Translations under genes and position numbers: made by a program | NCBI GenBank assembly: GCA_030834905.1 | Contig: JAUQWZ010000011.1 | Location: 310,001 to 374,000 of the forward strand | Source: Aggregatilineales bacterium | GTDB taxonomy: Bacteria; Chloroflexota; Anaerolineae; Aggregatilineales; Phototrophicaceae | Direction: 5' to 3' | Length of the DNA stretch: 64,000 bases | Notes under the pieces: generated by a model | Seen by the model: only the letters and a program-made list of their open reading frames with translations | The model's database searches: none | What the model was told of the DNA's origin: nothing | Shown here: one piece after another, positions 25,953-35,082 of the stretch | How the letters are laid out: each line of letters begins with the position of its first letter | How positions within the stretch are numbered: the first letter of the stretch is position 1

Positions 25953-28802
25953 ATGGATATTGATGCGTTTGTCGCACAACTGCTCAATGCTCAGACGCCG
26001 CCGCTGCCCGCCCTGCTGCCGGATGCCAGCGCGACTCATCTGGTAGAACGGCTGAAGGCGGAAGCGGATCGGCACTGGCGTATAGACGCGCACGTTTCAC
26101 TACGCTGCGCGGATATGATCGTGCAGATCGGGCAGACCCGCGAACAGGCACCGACCATCGCCCTGGGTTTGATGGCGCGTGGCGACGCGCTCAAGCTGCT
26201 CAACCGGATGCAGGATGCCTGGGACACGCTGGAACAGGCGGGCGCGCTCTATTTGTCGGCTGGCGACGAGGTCGGTTGGGCGCGCACGCGCATCGGGCGG
26301 CTTGGCATCTGCGTCAACCTGAACCGCGTTGAAACGGCAATGGACGAAGCAGAACAGGCGCGCGAGATATTTCTCCGCTTTGGCGACCACGAAAAGCTGC
26401 TGCGGCTGCGACTGAACGCTGCCGCCGCTTACGATCAACTCGGCAACTTCCAGCAGTCGCAGGCGCTCTATCATCAGGCGCTCGAAATCGCTGAAACGAT
26501 GGGCGACGCCGGGCAGACGCGGCTCGGCATGATCTACAACAACCTCGGCTACACGCAGCAGGAGATGGGCAATCTGCGCGAGGCGCTGTTCTATTACGAG
26601 CAGGCAACCGCCATCTGGAAGGCGCGCAACGAAGGCAGCGGCGTCGCCGTCGCCGAACTGAACATTGCGGCGGTGGCGCAGGCGCAGGGCAAATATCGCA
26701 AGGCGCTTCAGCTTCTCTACGGCACGCAGGAATCGCTCAACGCCTTTCTTCCCTCAGAAGTCGGCTACGCGCAGCGCTGCATGATCGAGTGCTATCTCTC
26801 GCTCAACCGTTATGCCGACGCGCGCACGCTGGCGGAAACGCTGATTCAACAGCAGACCGCGCCGGGTGAGAACTATAATCTGGCGCTGATCCTGCTGCAT
26901 CTGGCGACCGCCGAGGCGCAGCTTGGCGGCTACGCGCAGGCAAAGGGCGCCCTCGACAAAGCCGCCGCCATCTTCACGGAACTCAAATCGGATGCCTGGC
27001 TGGCAGCCATTCACCTGCGGCGCGGGCGCATCGCCTTGCAGCAGGGCGATCTGGCAGCCGCGCTGGCGGAATCCACCACTGCCGCCAGCTTTTTTGAACA
27101 CAACCAGCAGCAGGTGGACTACACAAACGCGCTGCTGCTTCAGGGACAGATCGCGCTGGCGAAGGGCGACCTGACCGGCGCGTCCGGGGCGGGTAAACAG
27201 GCGCTGCTGTTCGCCCGGCGTTCCAACGTGTCGGCGCTGCGCTACCGGGCACATCTGGTGCTGGGAGAAATCGCCGAGCGTCAGGACAGCATCCACGCGG
27301 CGACACGCCATTACCGGCAGGCAGCGGCGGTGTTGGAGCGCGTCCAGCACAACCTGACCATCACGCTGCGTTCGGATTATTTTGAAGACAAGCAGGACGC
27401 GCTGCGGGCGCTGATCCGTCTGTATCTGCGTCAGGCGCAGCCAAAGCAGGCATTCCAGGCGCTGGAACGGACAAAATCACAGTTGTGGATGAGCTACCTC
27501 AGCAATCGGGAACAGCTTCGCTGGGCGCATGATGACCCGTATACGCGCCCGCTGATCGAAGAACTGAACCGGCTGCGCGAAGAACATCACTGGTTCTACC
27601 GCATCGCCCACGACCAGAGCTTCCGCGAGATCCAGCGGGTGAATATTCAGCCGCAGCAGGCAGCCAGCGAAGTGCGCAGCCGCGAGCACCGGATGCAAAC
27701 CCTGACCGAGCGCCTGTATCTGCACAGCAGCCGCGACGACACGGCGCAGATCGCGGCGGTTGGGCTGGCGGAAATACAAGCCAGCCTGACCGAGTCCGAT
27801 CTGCTGGTCGAATTCTACAGCGATGGTCAGCAAACGTGGGTGTTCACGATTGATCGACAGTCACTCCGGGTCAGCCTGCTGCCCGCAGACGCGGCAGCAG
27901 TTGGCAAGCTGGTCGAGCAGCTTCAGGCGAATATCGCCCGCGCCCTGCGTTCAGGACCACAGGCGCAGCCAACGCAGGCGCTCACGCGGCTCGCCGGGCA
28001 GATTCTGCGGCAGCTTTATACCGCCCTGCTGGCACCAATAGCCGACCAACTGGCACAGTACGCGCGGGTGTTGTTCGTGCCGTTCGGGGCGCTCCACTAT
28101 CTACCGTTTCACCTGCTGCATGACGGCAGCCAGCACCTGATCGAGACGCGCGAAGTCGTCATCCTGCCCGCGTCCGGGCTGGTGACGCGCCAGCCGCCCA
28201 AACGCCAGAACGGCGCGCTGGTGCTGGCACATTCCTGGCAGGATCGGCTGCCGCAGACCCGTGATGAAGCCGAGCGCGTGGCGCAGGCGTTCGATGGCGC
28301 GCTGTACTGCAACGATCAGGCGCAGCGCTCGGTGTTCGCCCGGACGCCGCGCCAGGTGCTGCATATCGCCGCGCATGGACAGCATCGCATCGACCAGCCT
28401 GACATGTCCTACATTGAATTGGGCGACGGACAGCTTCTCACTGACGATTTGCTCCAGTACGATTTGAGCTATGAGTTGGTGACCCTCAGCGCCTGCGAAA
28501 CGGGTCGCGCCAGCGTCACCACCAGCGACGAGTTGATCGGCTTGGGACGCGGCTTTCTGTACGCGGGCGCGGGCGCGCTCGTCGCCAGCCTGTGGCGCGT
28601 GGACGACGCGCTGACGGTTCAGTGGATGGCGCACTTTTATGCCGGTCTGCGGGCGGGTGAATCGAAAGCCGCCGCCCTGAGAAACGCCAACCGGACACTA
28701 CTCAGCGAACACCCGGCGCTTCATCCGGCATTCTGGGGAGCGTTCGCACTCATTGGCAATGCCGATCCCCTATCGACCAGCACCGATCAGACGAGAGGAT
28801 AA
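25953..28802 (+). CDS. TPR-CHAT cysteine protease
   Basis: The 949-residue soluble protein has helical TPR-like repeats over about residues 60-460 (for example LGNFQQSQALYHQALEIAE, MGNLREALFYYEQATAIW, GKYRKALQLLYG), a linker, and a C-terminal CHAT domain (about 650-945). The caspase-like dyad is complete: His808 in LHIAAHGQH and Cys848 in TLSACETG. The domain ends with the usual ASLWRVDD and FWGAFALIGNADP motifs. CHAT domains are clan CD peptidases used in bacterial conflict and stress signalling; TPR-CHAT is the effector of the Craspase CRISPR complex. It starts five bases after the anti-sigma gene and stops six bases before the subtilase. A protein substrate, perhaps the neighbouring zinc-finger protein, is inferred only. 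Confidence 0.9.
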   Translation: MDIDAFVAQLLNAQTPPLPALLPDASATHLVERLKAEADRHWRIDAHVSLRCADMIVQIGQTREQAPTIALGLMARGDALKLLNRMQDAWDTLEQAGALYLSAGDEVGWARTRIGRLGICVNLNRVETAMDEAEQAREIFLRFGDHEKLLRLRLNAAAAYDQLGNFQQSQALYHQALEIAETMGDAGQTRLGMIYNNLGYTQQEMGNLREALFYYEQATAIWKARNEGSGVAVAELNIAAVAQAQGKYRKALQLLYGTQESLNAFLPSEVGYAQRCMIECYLSLNRYADARTLAETLIQQQTAPGENYNLALILLHLATAEAQLGGYAQAKGALDKAAAIFTELKSDAWLAAIHLRRGRIALQQGDLAAALAESTTAASFFEHNQQQVDYTNALLLQGQIALAKGDLTGASGAGKQALLFARRSNVSALRYRAHLVLGEIAERQDSIHAATRHYRQAAAVLERVQHNLTITLRSDYFEDKQDALRALIRLYLRQAQPKQAFQALERTKSQLWMSYLSNREQLRWAHDDPYTRPLIEELNRLREEHHWFYRIAHDQSFREIQRVNIQPQQAASEVRSREHRMQTLTERLYLHSSRDDTAQIAAVGLAEIQASLTESDLLVEFYSDGQQTWVFTIDRQSLRVSLLPADAAAVGKLVEQLQANIARALRSGPQAQPTQALTRLAGQILRQLYTALLAPIADQLAQYARVLFVPFGALHYLPFHLLHDGSQHLIETREVVILPASGLVTRQPPKRQNGALVLAHSWQDRLPQTRDEAERVAQAFDGALYCNDQAQRSVFARTPRQVLHIAAHGQHRIDQPDMSYIELGDGQLLTDDLLQYDLSYELVTLSACETGRASVTTSDELIGLGRGFLYAGAGALVASLWRVDDALTVQWMAHFYAGLRAGESKAAALRNANRTLLSEHPALHPAFWGAFALIGNADPLSTSTDQTRG

Positions 28803-28808
28803 TTTCCG

Positions 28809-30335
28809 ATGCAGCCACAAGACAATATAGAGCAGTATGAATTTTTCACGCCGGGCGAAATCTGCTTTTTCTTTGAGCACGAGCCAAAATATGCTGATCA
28901 TATAGATGATTTGATGCGCCGGAACCGTTCGCTCTGGCGGCTGTTCGACGATGCTGGCTTCCGCTGTTACGACGTGACCAGCTACGACAGCGCCGACGGC
29001 GAGCAAGCCACCTACTCATTGGTGCGCGCCCAGCTTCCGGCACCCCCCGCCCCGGACGACGGGCAGCTTCGCAGCCTCAATTCCCAGGTGATCGACCTGC
29101 TGGATGAGACGCTCAACGGTATTCAGGAGCAGCGCTTCGGCGACAGCGCCCTGCGCCTGACTGGCGTCACGCCGAACTGGTATTCGGGCGCCGCCCAGCG
29201 TCTGATCGACGGCGGACCGGGTGCCGAGCCGGTGGACGCGAACCTGAAGCCGGATAATCTCCAGCCCATGCGGGCGGCGGCAGTCGCCAAAGCGGTCAGC
29301 CGTCTGGGCAGCGCCTATGAGCAGCAGACCCAGACCTGCGACGTGGATGTCTACGTCCTCGACAGTATCCCGCTGGCAGATTCGTGGAAAACGGCGCTCG
29401 CCCCGGAACATCAGTCCGATTATCTGCGCGACCTGCTCAGGAAGCTCAGTATTCAGACGGCGTCCGATCTCGGCGTCGTGCTGCCCGACTCGCACCATGA
29501 GATCGCCGGTCACCTGTACGAGATGAGCGATCACGGCTTGTTCATCGCCGGGCTGATTCACGACGCCGCGCCCGAAGCGAATATCTACCTGCTGGAAGTG
29601 CTGAACAAGTTCGGCGTCGGCACAATGACGTCGCTGCTGGCGGGATTAAACGCCATCCCGACCCGCACCGAGCGCCCGACCATCATCAATTGCAGCCTGA
29701 TGATGTCGGCGCGGTCATCGATGCTGATTCAGAAATTCCCCAACTGGAAGCGGCTGCGCGACGCCGAGATGAACCCACGCGCCCGGCAGTTCGGCGACAA
29801 GGAGCAGCGCCTGCCGCAGAACCGCTACCTGGCGGCGCTGATGCAGCCGCTGGAGAAGCTCATCCGGCGGCGGGTCGAAATCCTCAATCGTAACCGCTGC
29901 GTCCGCATCGTGGCGGCGGCAGGCAATGACGGACGACAGGGCGAAGCGCGCCCCGCCGCCCGTTATCCGGCTGCCTTCCCCGACGTGATCGGCGTCTCGG
30001 CGCTGGATAACCGGGGGAAACCAGCCGTGTATTCCAATTTTGCCGACAACCCGCTGAGCGATGGAGTGGCGACCTTTGGCGGCGCGACCGACGAAGTCAA
30101 TTCAACCCAGGCAGATGAGATCAACGGCATCGCCGGGGTGTATCTGGCTGCCTTCCCCGACGGCTCGCCGTCCAGCGGAACGGCGCGCTGGGCGGGCACA
30201 TCGTTCGCGGCGGGAGTCATCAGCGGACTGCTGGCGAAACTGGTCGCCAGCGGCTGTGACTGCGACGCCGCCGAGCACCTGCTGCGCAGCGAAAGCCCCT
30301 ATGACCGACCGGACGTGGTGACCGCGTCGCAATAA
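28809..30335 (+). CDS. Cytoplasmic S8 subtilase-like serine protease
   Basis: The 508-residue product has a unique N-terminal region of about 175 residues (FFTPGEICFFFEHEPKY ...) followed by a subtilase domain. The triad is Asp185 (VDVYVLDSIP), His242 (SDHGLFIAGLIHDAAPEA) and Ser465 (WAGTSFAAG); the oxyanion Asn is in IVAAAGNDGRQG. All key residues are present, so it should be active. There is no signal peptide or TM segment, which points to an intracellular role. It starts six bases after the CHAT gene and ends the operon; a strong terminator follows. The N-terminal region may be an inhibitory or sensing part removed on activation (inference). Confidence 0.88.
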   Translation: MQPQDNIEQYEFFTPGEICFFFEHEPKYADHIDDLMRRNRSLWRLFDDAGFRCYDVTSYDSADGEQATYSLVRAQLPAPPAPDDGQLRSLNSQVIDLLDETLNGIQEQRFGDSALRLTGVTPNWYSGAAQRLIDGGPGAEPVDANLKPDNLQPMRAAAVAKAVSRLGSAYEQQTQTCDVDVYVLDSIPLADSWKTALAPEHQSDYLRDLLRKLSIQTASDLGVVLPDSHHEIAGHLYEMSDHGLFIAGLIHDAAPEANIYLLEVLNKFGVGTMTSLLAGLNAIPTRTERPTIINCSLMMSARSSMLIQKFPNWKRLRDAEMNPRARQFGDKEQRLPQNRYLAALMQPLEKLIRRRVEILNRNRCVRIVAAAGNDGRQGEARPAARYPAAFPDVIGVSALDNRGKPAVYSNFADNPLSDGVATFGGATDEVNSTQADEINGIAGVYLAAFPDGSPSSGTARWAGTSFAAGVISGLLAKLVASGCDCDAAEHLLRSESPYDRPDVVTASQ

Positions 30336-30380
30336 CCGCGCTGCCCGGCTGACGCCTGAACGCCCCTGCCACCAGACTAC

Positions 30381-30409
30381 AACGGACACCTTAATGGGGT
30401 GTCCGTTTT
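30381..30409 (+). terminator. Intrinsic terminator of the sigma-linked protease operon
   Basis: AACGGACACC, a short TTAATG loop, then the complementary GGGTGTCCGTT running into TTTT. A textbook rho-independent terminator 45 bases after the subtilase stop. Confidence 0.85.
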
Positions 30410-30544
30410 GATTCTGAGTACATGAAGGGCGTCAAAGGTTCACGATGCTCGACAACAACTCGCCCTCTGGAGTCCCGCCGCCCAACCGCTGACCTGTGAT
30501 ATTGCCCAACAAGCCGCATTTATTGGGATGGAGACATAATCGAA

Positions 30545-31003
30545 GTGAGAAAAGGCAGTGATGCTGTGTACGCACACCCGATAGACCCCGATGACTTGCT
30601 CCAGCAGCTTCTTGAGATGGTCGGTAACCCGCCCGATGAGAACACCGGCATGTCCGGCGAGTCCCTTCGCCAGCGCCAGATCGTCTATGAGACTGAAGTC
30701 AACGGCGTTCGCTATGCCCTCACCCGCACCGCCTCACCCCAAGCCTCCATCCTCCTCAGCCCGCGCGAGCAGGAAATCGCCCGGCTCATCACTGAAGGGC
30801 TTCCCAACAAAACCATCGCCGCCACGCTGGATATCAGCCCGTGGACAGTGGGCACGTACATCAAGCGCATCTTCGCCAAGTTAAGCGTGAACTCACGCGC
30901 CGAAATGGTGGCGAAGCTCCTGCGCGATGATCTGCTCAAGTCCACGCACGCCGAACGCCCGCGCCGCTATCCGTATCAGTTTCCGGCGCCGATCACTCGC
31001 TGA
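30545..31003 (+). CDS. LuxR-type helix-turn-helix regulator
   Basis: The 152-residue product has a short N-terminal region (QIVYETEVNGVRYALTR) and a C-terminal LuxR/GerE DNA-binding domain: LSPREQEIARLITEGLPNK, then TIAATLDISPWTVGTYIKRI and FAKLSVNSRAEMVAKLL. There is no receiver or autoinducer domain of recognised type; the N-terminal part may be a small sensor. It starts at GTG 30545, with GGAG somewhat distant. It lies between the protease operon and the large repeat-protein gene, in the same direction, and is a candidate regulator of the latter. Confidence 0.82.
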   Translation: MRKGSDAVYAHPIDPDDLLQQLLEMVGNPPDENTGMSGESLRQRQIVYETEVNGVRYALTRTASPQASILLSPREQEIARLITEGLPNKTIAATLDISPWTVGTYIKRIFAKLSVNSRAEMVAKLLRDDLLKSTHAERPRRYPYQFPAPITR

Positions 31004-31143
31004 GTCACAGACGGCAGGCAGTCCTTTTCATGGTTTTCGCTTTGTTTCCAGTTGTTCGCTGCCGCCCGGTTTATGCGCTGGCTGAACCGGCATCCATCTG
31101 AATTTTCCCAATTCGTTCCTGAGCTTTTTTCCTGGAGGTTGAA

Positions 31144-34077
31144 ATGTCAGACCGAATCTCAGATGCCCTCACCGATTACCACCATCAGGGTCGTTCCGCC
31201 ATCGTGGAACGGCTGCAGTCGGTTGAATTCAGACCGGTGGAACTTGCGCCGGCGTTCAACTCCGCTTTTCAGGAAAGCCGCGAATTTGCGGTCAGTCTTG
31301 CCGAAGCCTACGCCACCACCCTGTCGGAGCCGCAGCAGCACCGCGAGCTTTTCCAGCAGGTCGCGCGGATGCCGAAGCAGGAACGTCTAGCCATGATCGA
31401 AGGCTATCGCAACGCCGGTCAGGCGCGGGGAATCGTCCACGCCATCAGCCAGCTGCCGCGCGGTCAGGGACGGACACTGATGCGCGACTTCGTCATCAAG
31501 GAAGACGATACCCGCGACGAAGGTTCGCTGCAGGAAGTCATGTACTGGCTGCGGGATGCTGGCGCAGAAATACGACGGATGCAGCTTGAAGGTCGCCCGA
31601 TCACGCCCGATCCTGAGCCGGATACCGACGACGCGGTGGTTGAATTCTTCGAAGACGTTGGCGACGCCATCTCGGACGCCGTCTCGGCGGTGGTCGATGC
31701 GGTGGTCGATGCCGCCGAAAGCCTCGCCGCGGCGATTACTGACGTCGTCAACTGGGTCGCGGAAGAGATCAACGACCTGGTTCACGCCCTGCTGGTTGCC
31801 GGGCAGACGGTGCTCAATCTGGTCGAGGCGGCGCTGGAAACCGGCTACGAGCTGGTCAAGAAGATCTGCGCGGCACTGGAAGCCGTTGGCAAGTCGCTGA
31901 AGGAAGTGCTGGACGCTGCCTTCACCTTCGCCAAAGACGCCCTGATCACCGTCCTGCGGGCAGTTGACCAGTTGGGGCGCACGCTCGGAGAGCTGCTCAG
32001 CTATCTGGCGAACAAGACCTTCGATATTGTGAAAAAGGGTATCGAAGCCCTGATCGCCATCGGCAAGACGATTATCAATATCATCGATCAGGCGCTGGAC
32101 TTCGGCTTTACACTGCTGAAGAACACGGTGCAGGCGCTGCTCGCGCTGGGCGAGACGGTCGTCAGCCTTCTGGTCACGGCAGTCACCCGTCCGGGGGCAC
32201 TGTTCAACGAGATCGTCCGTTCGCTGGTCGATCTTGGGAACACCCTCAGCACCCTGTTTGACGAGGTGATCGATGCCGGAGCCGATCTGGTCAAGGAGAT
32301 CGCCAAGGCGGCAGCCGCGATTGGTACGGCGCTGGTGGAATTTACCAGCTACATCGTTGGCGCGGCGATAGACATTGCCACCAAGATCGTGGACGGCATC
32401 ATCGAGGCTGGCATCACGCTGGTCGATCTGATCACCACGATTGCGCAGCAGGGTATCGCCTTCGTCAAGAAAGTGGTCGATGCTGTCTTCCGGCTCGGCA
32501 CGACGCTGGTCAACCTGCTGAAAGATGTCGTCAATCTGGGCTTCAACCTGCTCAAACAGGTGGTCAAAGCCGCCTTCGAACTCGGCAAGACCATTGCCGA
32601 ATTCGCCCTGTCGATGATTGAGTTCACCTATCGGACGGCGGCACGATTCATCGACGCGGCGCTGGATGTCGGCGCGACGGTGATCAGTCTGCTCGAATCG
32701 GTGGTCGAACAGGGCTACTTCGTGCTGCGGAAGATGATCAACGGCGTGCTTCAGGCGCTGGGTCCGGTGGGCGACATTTTCGAGTGGCTGCTGGATCGCG
32801 GCGAAGCGCTGGCATCGGCGCTGTGGCGCGAAGCGGTGCTGGCGATTCGCTTCGTCAAGAAGAGCGTCACCGAAGTGATGGATTGGGCGCTGGCAAAGGG
32901 ACAGCAGTTCTTCGACCGGATGCTGGAAATTGTCGAGGATATCGGCAGCACGATTGCCGAAGTCATCGAATGGGCGCAGGTCGCCGGCAACAAGGCGCTG
33001 GAATGGCTGGGTGAAGCGACGGTTCGCCTCGGCAACTCGGTGGGCTACGTCCTCAGCTATCTGGAGAAGGATTTCCTGCCCGGCATCAACCGGTTCGTGA
33101 AGGGCGTGCTCAAAGCGGGTCTCGCCGTGGTCGAACTGGTTTCGTGGATGGCATCGCGGGCGGTAGAGGTGGTTGCCGAAGTCGTCAAGGCGGCGCTGGA
33201 GTTTGGCGTCACGCTGGCAACGCTGATCACCGAGACGATCAAGCATCCTGATCAGGCGCTTCAGAACCTGCTTGCCGCCGCCAAATCGGTCGGGCAGACG
33301 CTGGAAAACATCTATCAGGCAGCCATTGTCGATACTGCCGAGCAGTTCCTCGAAGAAGTGACGCTGGCGCTGCGGGCAATCGGCGAAGCGGTGCAGGATA
33401 TCTTCGCGGCGGTGCTGGAAATCGCCTTTGGCGCGCTCGATACCGTGGTCAGCATCCTGCTGCGGACGCTGGCAAGCTACCGCGCGCTGACCGAGGATGA
33501 GAAAGCCGAAGCGCGCATCGTCTACGGCGAGTCGCTCGATCTGGACAAGGTGTTTATTGCCAGCGAATCGCTCACCAACGATATCATCTTCGGCATCCAG
33601 GACTTCTTCACCGGCAGTCCCGAGTCGCGCGCCTTTGTCACCAACAACCTGATCAACTTCGATGTGGACGATGGCATCAAGCGGCGCACGCTGATTCACG
33701 AACTGATGCACGTCTGGCAGTTCGACGTAACGGGACCGTTCTACATGTCGGAAGCCATTCACGCGCAAATCGTCGGTGGTGGAAGCTGCTCTGACCCCGG
33801 CTACAACTATGGCTACGACACCAGCTCCACGCCTGAAGTCACGATTGCGATTGACTTTGCCGGCAACACCGAAGACCTCGCGGTCGGCTGCGCGACCGGC
33901 GAAGGCGGGCAGGACGACCTGCTGGCAGCGGGCAACGACCTCACCCCGTTCAACCGTGAACAGCAGGCGCAGATTGCCATGCACTACTACGTACGGCGGG
34001 TGCTGCTGGCACAGCCGGAAGCCGATTACGCGCCCTGGCAGCCGTTCATCGACCAGATTCAGGCGCGGGTGGCGTAA
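31144..34077 (+). CDS. Giant 29-residue-repeat helical protein with C-terminal HEXXH metallopeptidase-like domain
   Basis: The 977-residue product has three parts. Residues 1-190 are helical and partly acidic. Residues about 190-775 are a run of about 19 repeats, mostly exactly 29 residues long, with the pattern [LIVA]-G-x-[TS]-[LIV]-x3-[LI] followed near position 16 by G and then a hydrophobic K-rich helix; successive units begin LGET, LGNT, IGTA, AGIT, LGTT, LGKT, VGAT. Residues about 780-977 contain TLIHELMHVWQF, an HEXXH zinc motif at 852-856, with a possible third ligand Glu in MSEAIHAQ. There is no signal peptide. The ribosome site is GGAGG. I know no protein with this layout; it could be a pore-forming or membrane-binding toxin-like effector or a scaffold carrying a protease. 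Function is unknown. Confidence 0.8.
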   Translation: MSDRISDALTDYHHQGRSAIVERLQSVEFRPVELAPAFNSAFQESREFAVSLAEAYATTLSEPQQHRELFQQVARMPKQERLAMIEGYRNAGQARGIVHAISQLPRGQGRTLMRDFVIKEDDTRDEGSLQEVMYWLRDAGAEIRRMQLEGRPITPDPEPDTDDAVVEFFEDVGDAISDAVSAVVDAVVDAAESLAAAITDVVNWVAEEINDLVHALLVAGQTVLNLVEAALETGYELVKKICAALEAVGKSLKEVLDAAFTFAKDALITVLRAVDQLGRTLGELLSYLANKTFDIVKKGIEALIAIGKTIINIIDQALDFGFTLLKNTVQALLALGETVVSLLVTAVTRPGALFNEIVRSLVDLGNTLSTLFDEVIDAGADLVKEIAKAAAAIGTALVEFTSYIVGAAIDIATKIVDGIIEAGITLVDLITTIAQQGIAFVKKVVDAVFRLGTTLVNLLKDVVNLGFNLLKQVVKAAFELGKTIAEFALSMIEFTYRTAARFIDAALDVGATVISLLESVVEQGYFVLRKMINGVLQALGPVGDIFEWLLDRGEALASALWREAVLAIRFVKKSVTEVMDWALAKGQQFFDRMLEIVEDIGSTIAEVIEWAQVAGNKALEWLGEATVRLGNSVGYVLSYLEKDFLPGINRFVKGVLKAGLAVVELVSWMASRAVEVVAEVVKAALEFGVTLATLITETIKHPDQALQNLLAAAKSVGQTLENIYQAAIVDTAEQFLEEVTLALRAIGEAVQDIFAAVLEIAFGALDTVVSILLRTLASYRALTEDEKAEARIVYGESLDLDKVFIASESLTNDIIFGIQDFFTGSPESRAFVTNNLINFDVDDGIKRRTLIHELMHVWQFDVTGPFYMSEAIHAQIVGGGSCSDPGYNYGYDTSSTPEVTIAIDFAGNTEDLAVGCATGEGGQDDLLAAGNDLTPFNREQQAQIAMHYYVRRVLLAQPEADYAPWQPFIDQIQARVA
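31798..33465 (+). repeat. Coding tandem repeat, 87-bp (29-residue) period
   Basis: Inside the giant protein gene the repeat units start at residues 219, 248, 277, 306, 335, 364, 393, 422, 451, 480 and 509 with no slip. After a one-residue insertion and one longer unit they resume at 600, 629, 658, 687, 716 and 746. The period is kept at protein level while DNA has diverged, so the array is old and under selection for length. Confidence 0.85.
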
Positions 34078-34094
34078 GCACCAACTATGTTGAC

Positions 34095-34122
34095 GTAGGG
34101 GCGCAGCGTGCTGCGCCCCTAC
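34095..34122. terminator. Perfect GTAGGGGCGCAGC hairpin after the giant gene
   Basis: A 13-bp perfect stem with a 2-base loop begins 18 bases after the stop of the repeat-protein gene. There is no T-run. It separates that gene from the C25-ACP-KS operon and belongs to the same hairpin family as 17366-17393. Confidence 0.6.
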
Positions 34123-34169
34123 AGATTTGCTGTTCAGATAGGACAGAAAGATTGGCGAAGGTCATACCC

Positions 34170-35072
34170 ATGCGCATCACCATTTTTGCACAACGCTGGC
34201 AGCCCCTGGAACCGCTGCTTGAGGCATATGCCGGACGCGGTTTCGACGTACAGCGCATCACCGGCGACATGCCGGACGCGGAAAGCCTTCAATGGGCAGC
34301 CAATGAGTCCGACGCGCTGTTGATCGTCGGCTCCAGAAAGCGGTCACCGCGCACCGCCCTGCCGGGTCCGGTGGCGCGGCGCAGCGATGGATCGCTGATC
34401 CCAGCCGCCTGGCTGCCCGATGCGGGCGCGGACGCGCTGCGGCGTTTCAGCCAGACCGCCGCCAGACTGCACCAGCGCGATGCAGTGAACCAGCCGTTCG
34501 CGGTGTTGTCTCAGCGTCACCCGCAGTATCTGCGACTGGCGGGGCGCATCGAAACGCTGCTGCACAAACAGCACAAACCCGTCTACCGCTGGACGAGCGA
34601 CATCGTGTTCCGCGACGACATGGCGCGCGGCTTGCGTGCCGGTCTGGCGGCGGCGGTCTATGTCGGGCATGGGCGACCCATCGGCTGGGTGGGCTACTAC
34701 GGGACGCGCATCCACCATCTACAGGATATTCCCGGCGAGCCGCTGGGCGCGCTGCTGTCACTGTGCTGCCGCACCGCCAGCCGCAGGCGCACCCCGCTGT
34801 CGTTCTCGGAAGCCGTTCCACTGTCAGGCGTCGCGGGCGCGGCATTTGGCGCCGTCGGACCCACGCTGCACCTCAACAACACGCGCTGGGCAGTGGCAAT
34901 CTGCTCGGCGCTGCAAGACGGCGTTCGCTCTATTGGCGAGCTAATCGTCAAAGCGCTGCCGCCCAACCTGGACGCGATCAGCGATTATCGCCTGATGGGC
35001 GATCCGCTGTCGCCGCTGTTCGGAACTGAAGCGGCACTAACCGAAGCTGGCAAGATAGCAGTTTATGCGTGA
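34170..35072 (+). CDS. C25/caspase-like (clan CD) cysteine peptidase
   Basis: The 300-residue product has the clan CD pattern. A hydrophobic strand leads to His167-Gly (AAVYVGHGRPIGWVGYYG), and a second leads to Cys199 (ALLSLCCRTASRR). The C-terminus ends with DYRLMGDPLSPLF, the GDP motif typical of gingipain-family (C25) and related CHAT-like domains. The N-terminal 130 residues form an alpha/beta region without a recognised domain. No signal peptide is present, so it is cytoplasmic, unlike gingipains. ATG 34170 has AAGG eight bases before it; a TTG at 34152 is less likely. It is the first gene of an operon with an ACP and two ketosynthase-like proteins, an unusual pairing. Confidence 0.75.
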   Translation: MRITIFAQRWQPLEPLLEAYAGRGFDVQRITGDMPDAESLQWAANESDALLIVGSRKRSPRTALPGPVARRSDGSLIPAAWLPDAGADALRRFSQTAARLHQRDAVNQPFAVLSQRHPQYLRLAGRIETLLHKQHKPVYRWTSDIVFRDDMARGLRAGLAAAVYVGHGRPIGWVGYYGTRIHHLQDIPGEPLGALLSLCCRTASRRRTPLSFSEAVPLSGVAGAAFGAVGPTLHLNNTRWAVAICSALQDGVRSIGELIVKALPPNLDAISDYRLMGDPLSPLFGTEAALTEAGKIAVYA

Positions 35073-35082
35073 GGACAGAATC

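Noticed and set aside
24486..30335. Type III-E CRISPR (Craspase) locus because of the TPR-CHAT and sigma genes
   Set aside because: No Cas7-11/gRAMP, Cas1/Cas2 or repeat array is in the window; only the protease and sigma parallel remains.
31798..33465. CRISPR-like periodic array
   Set aside because: The period is 87 bp within one continuous reading frame and the DNA units are not identical; it is a protein repeat.
31387..33984. 865-codon open frame antisense to the giant repeat protein
   Set aside because: It is a shadow of the 87-bp coding repeat on the other strand. The sense frame has a ribosome site, repeats with helical character and an HEXXH motif; the antisense has no start signal or recognisable domain.
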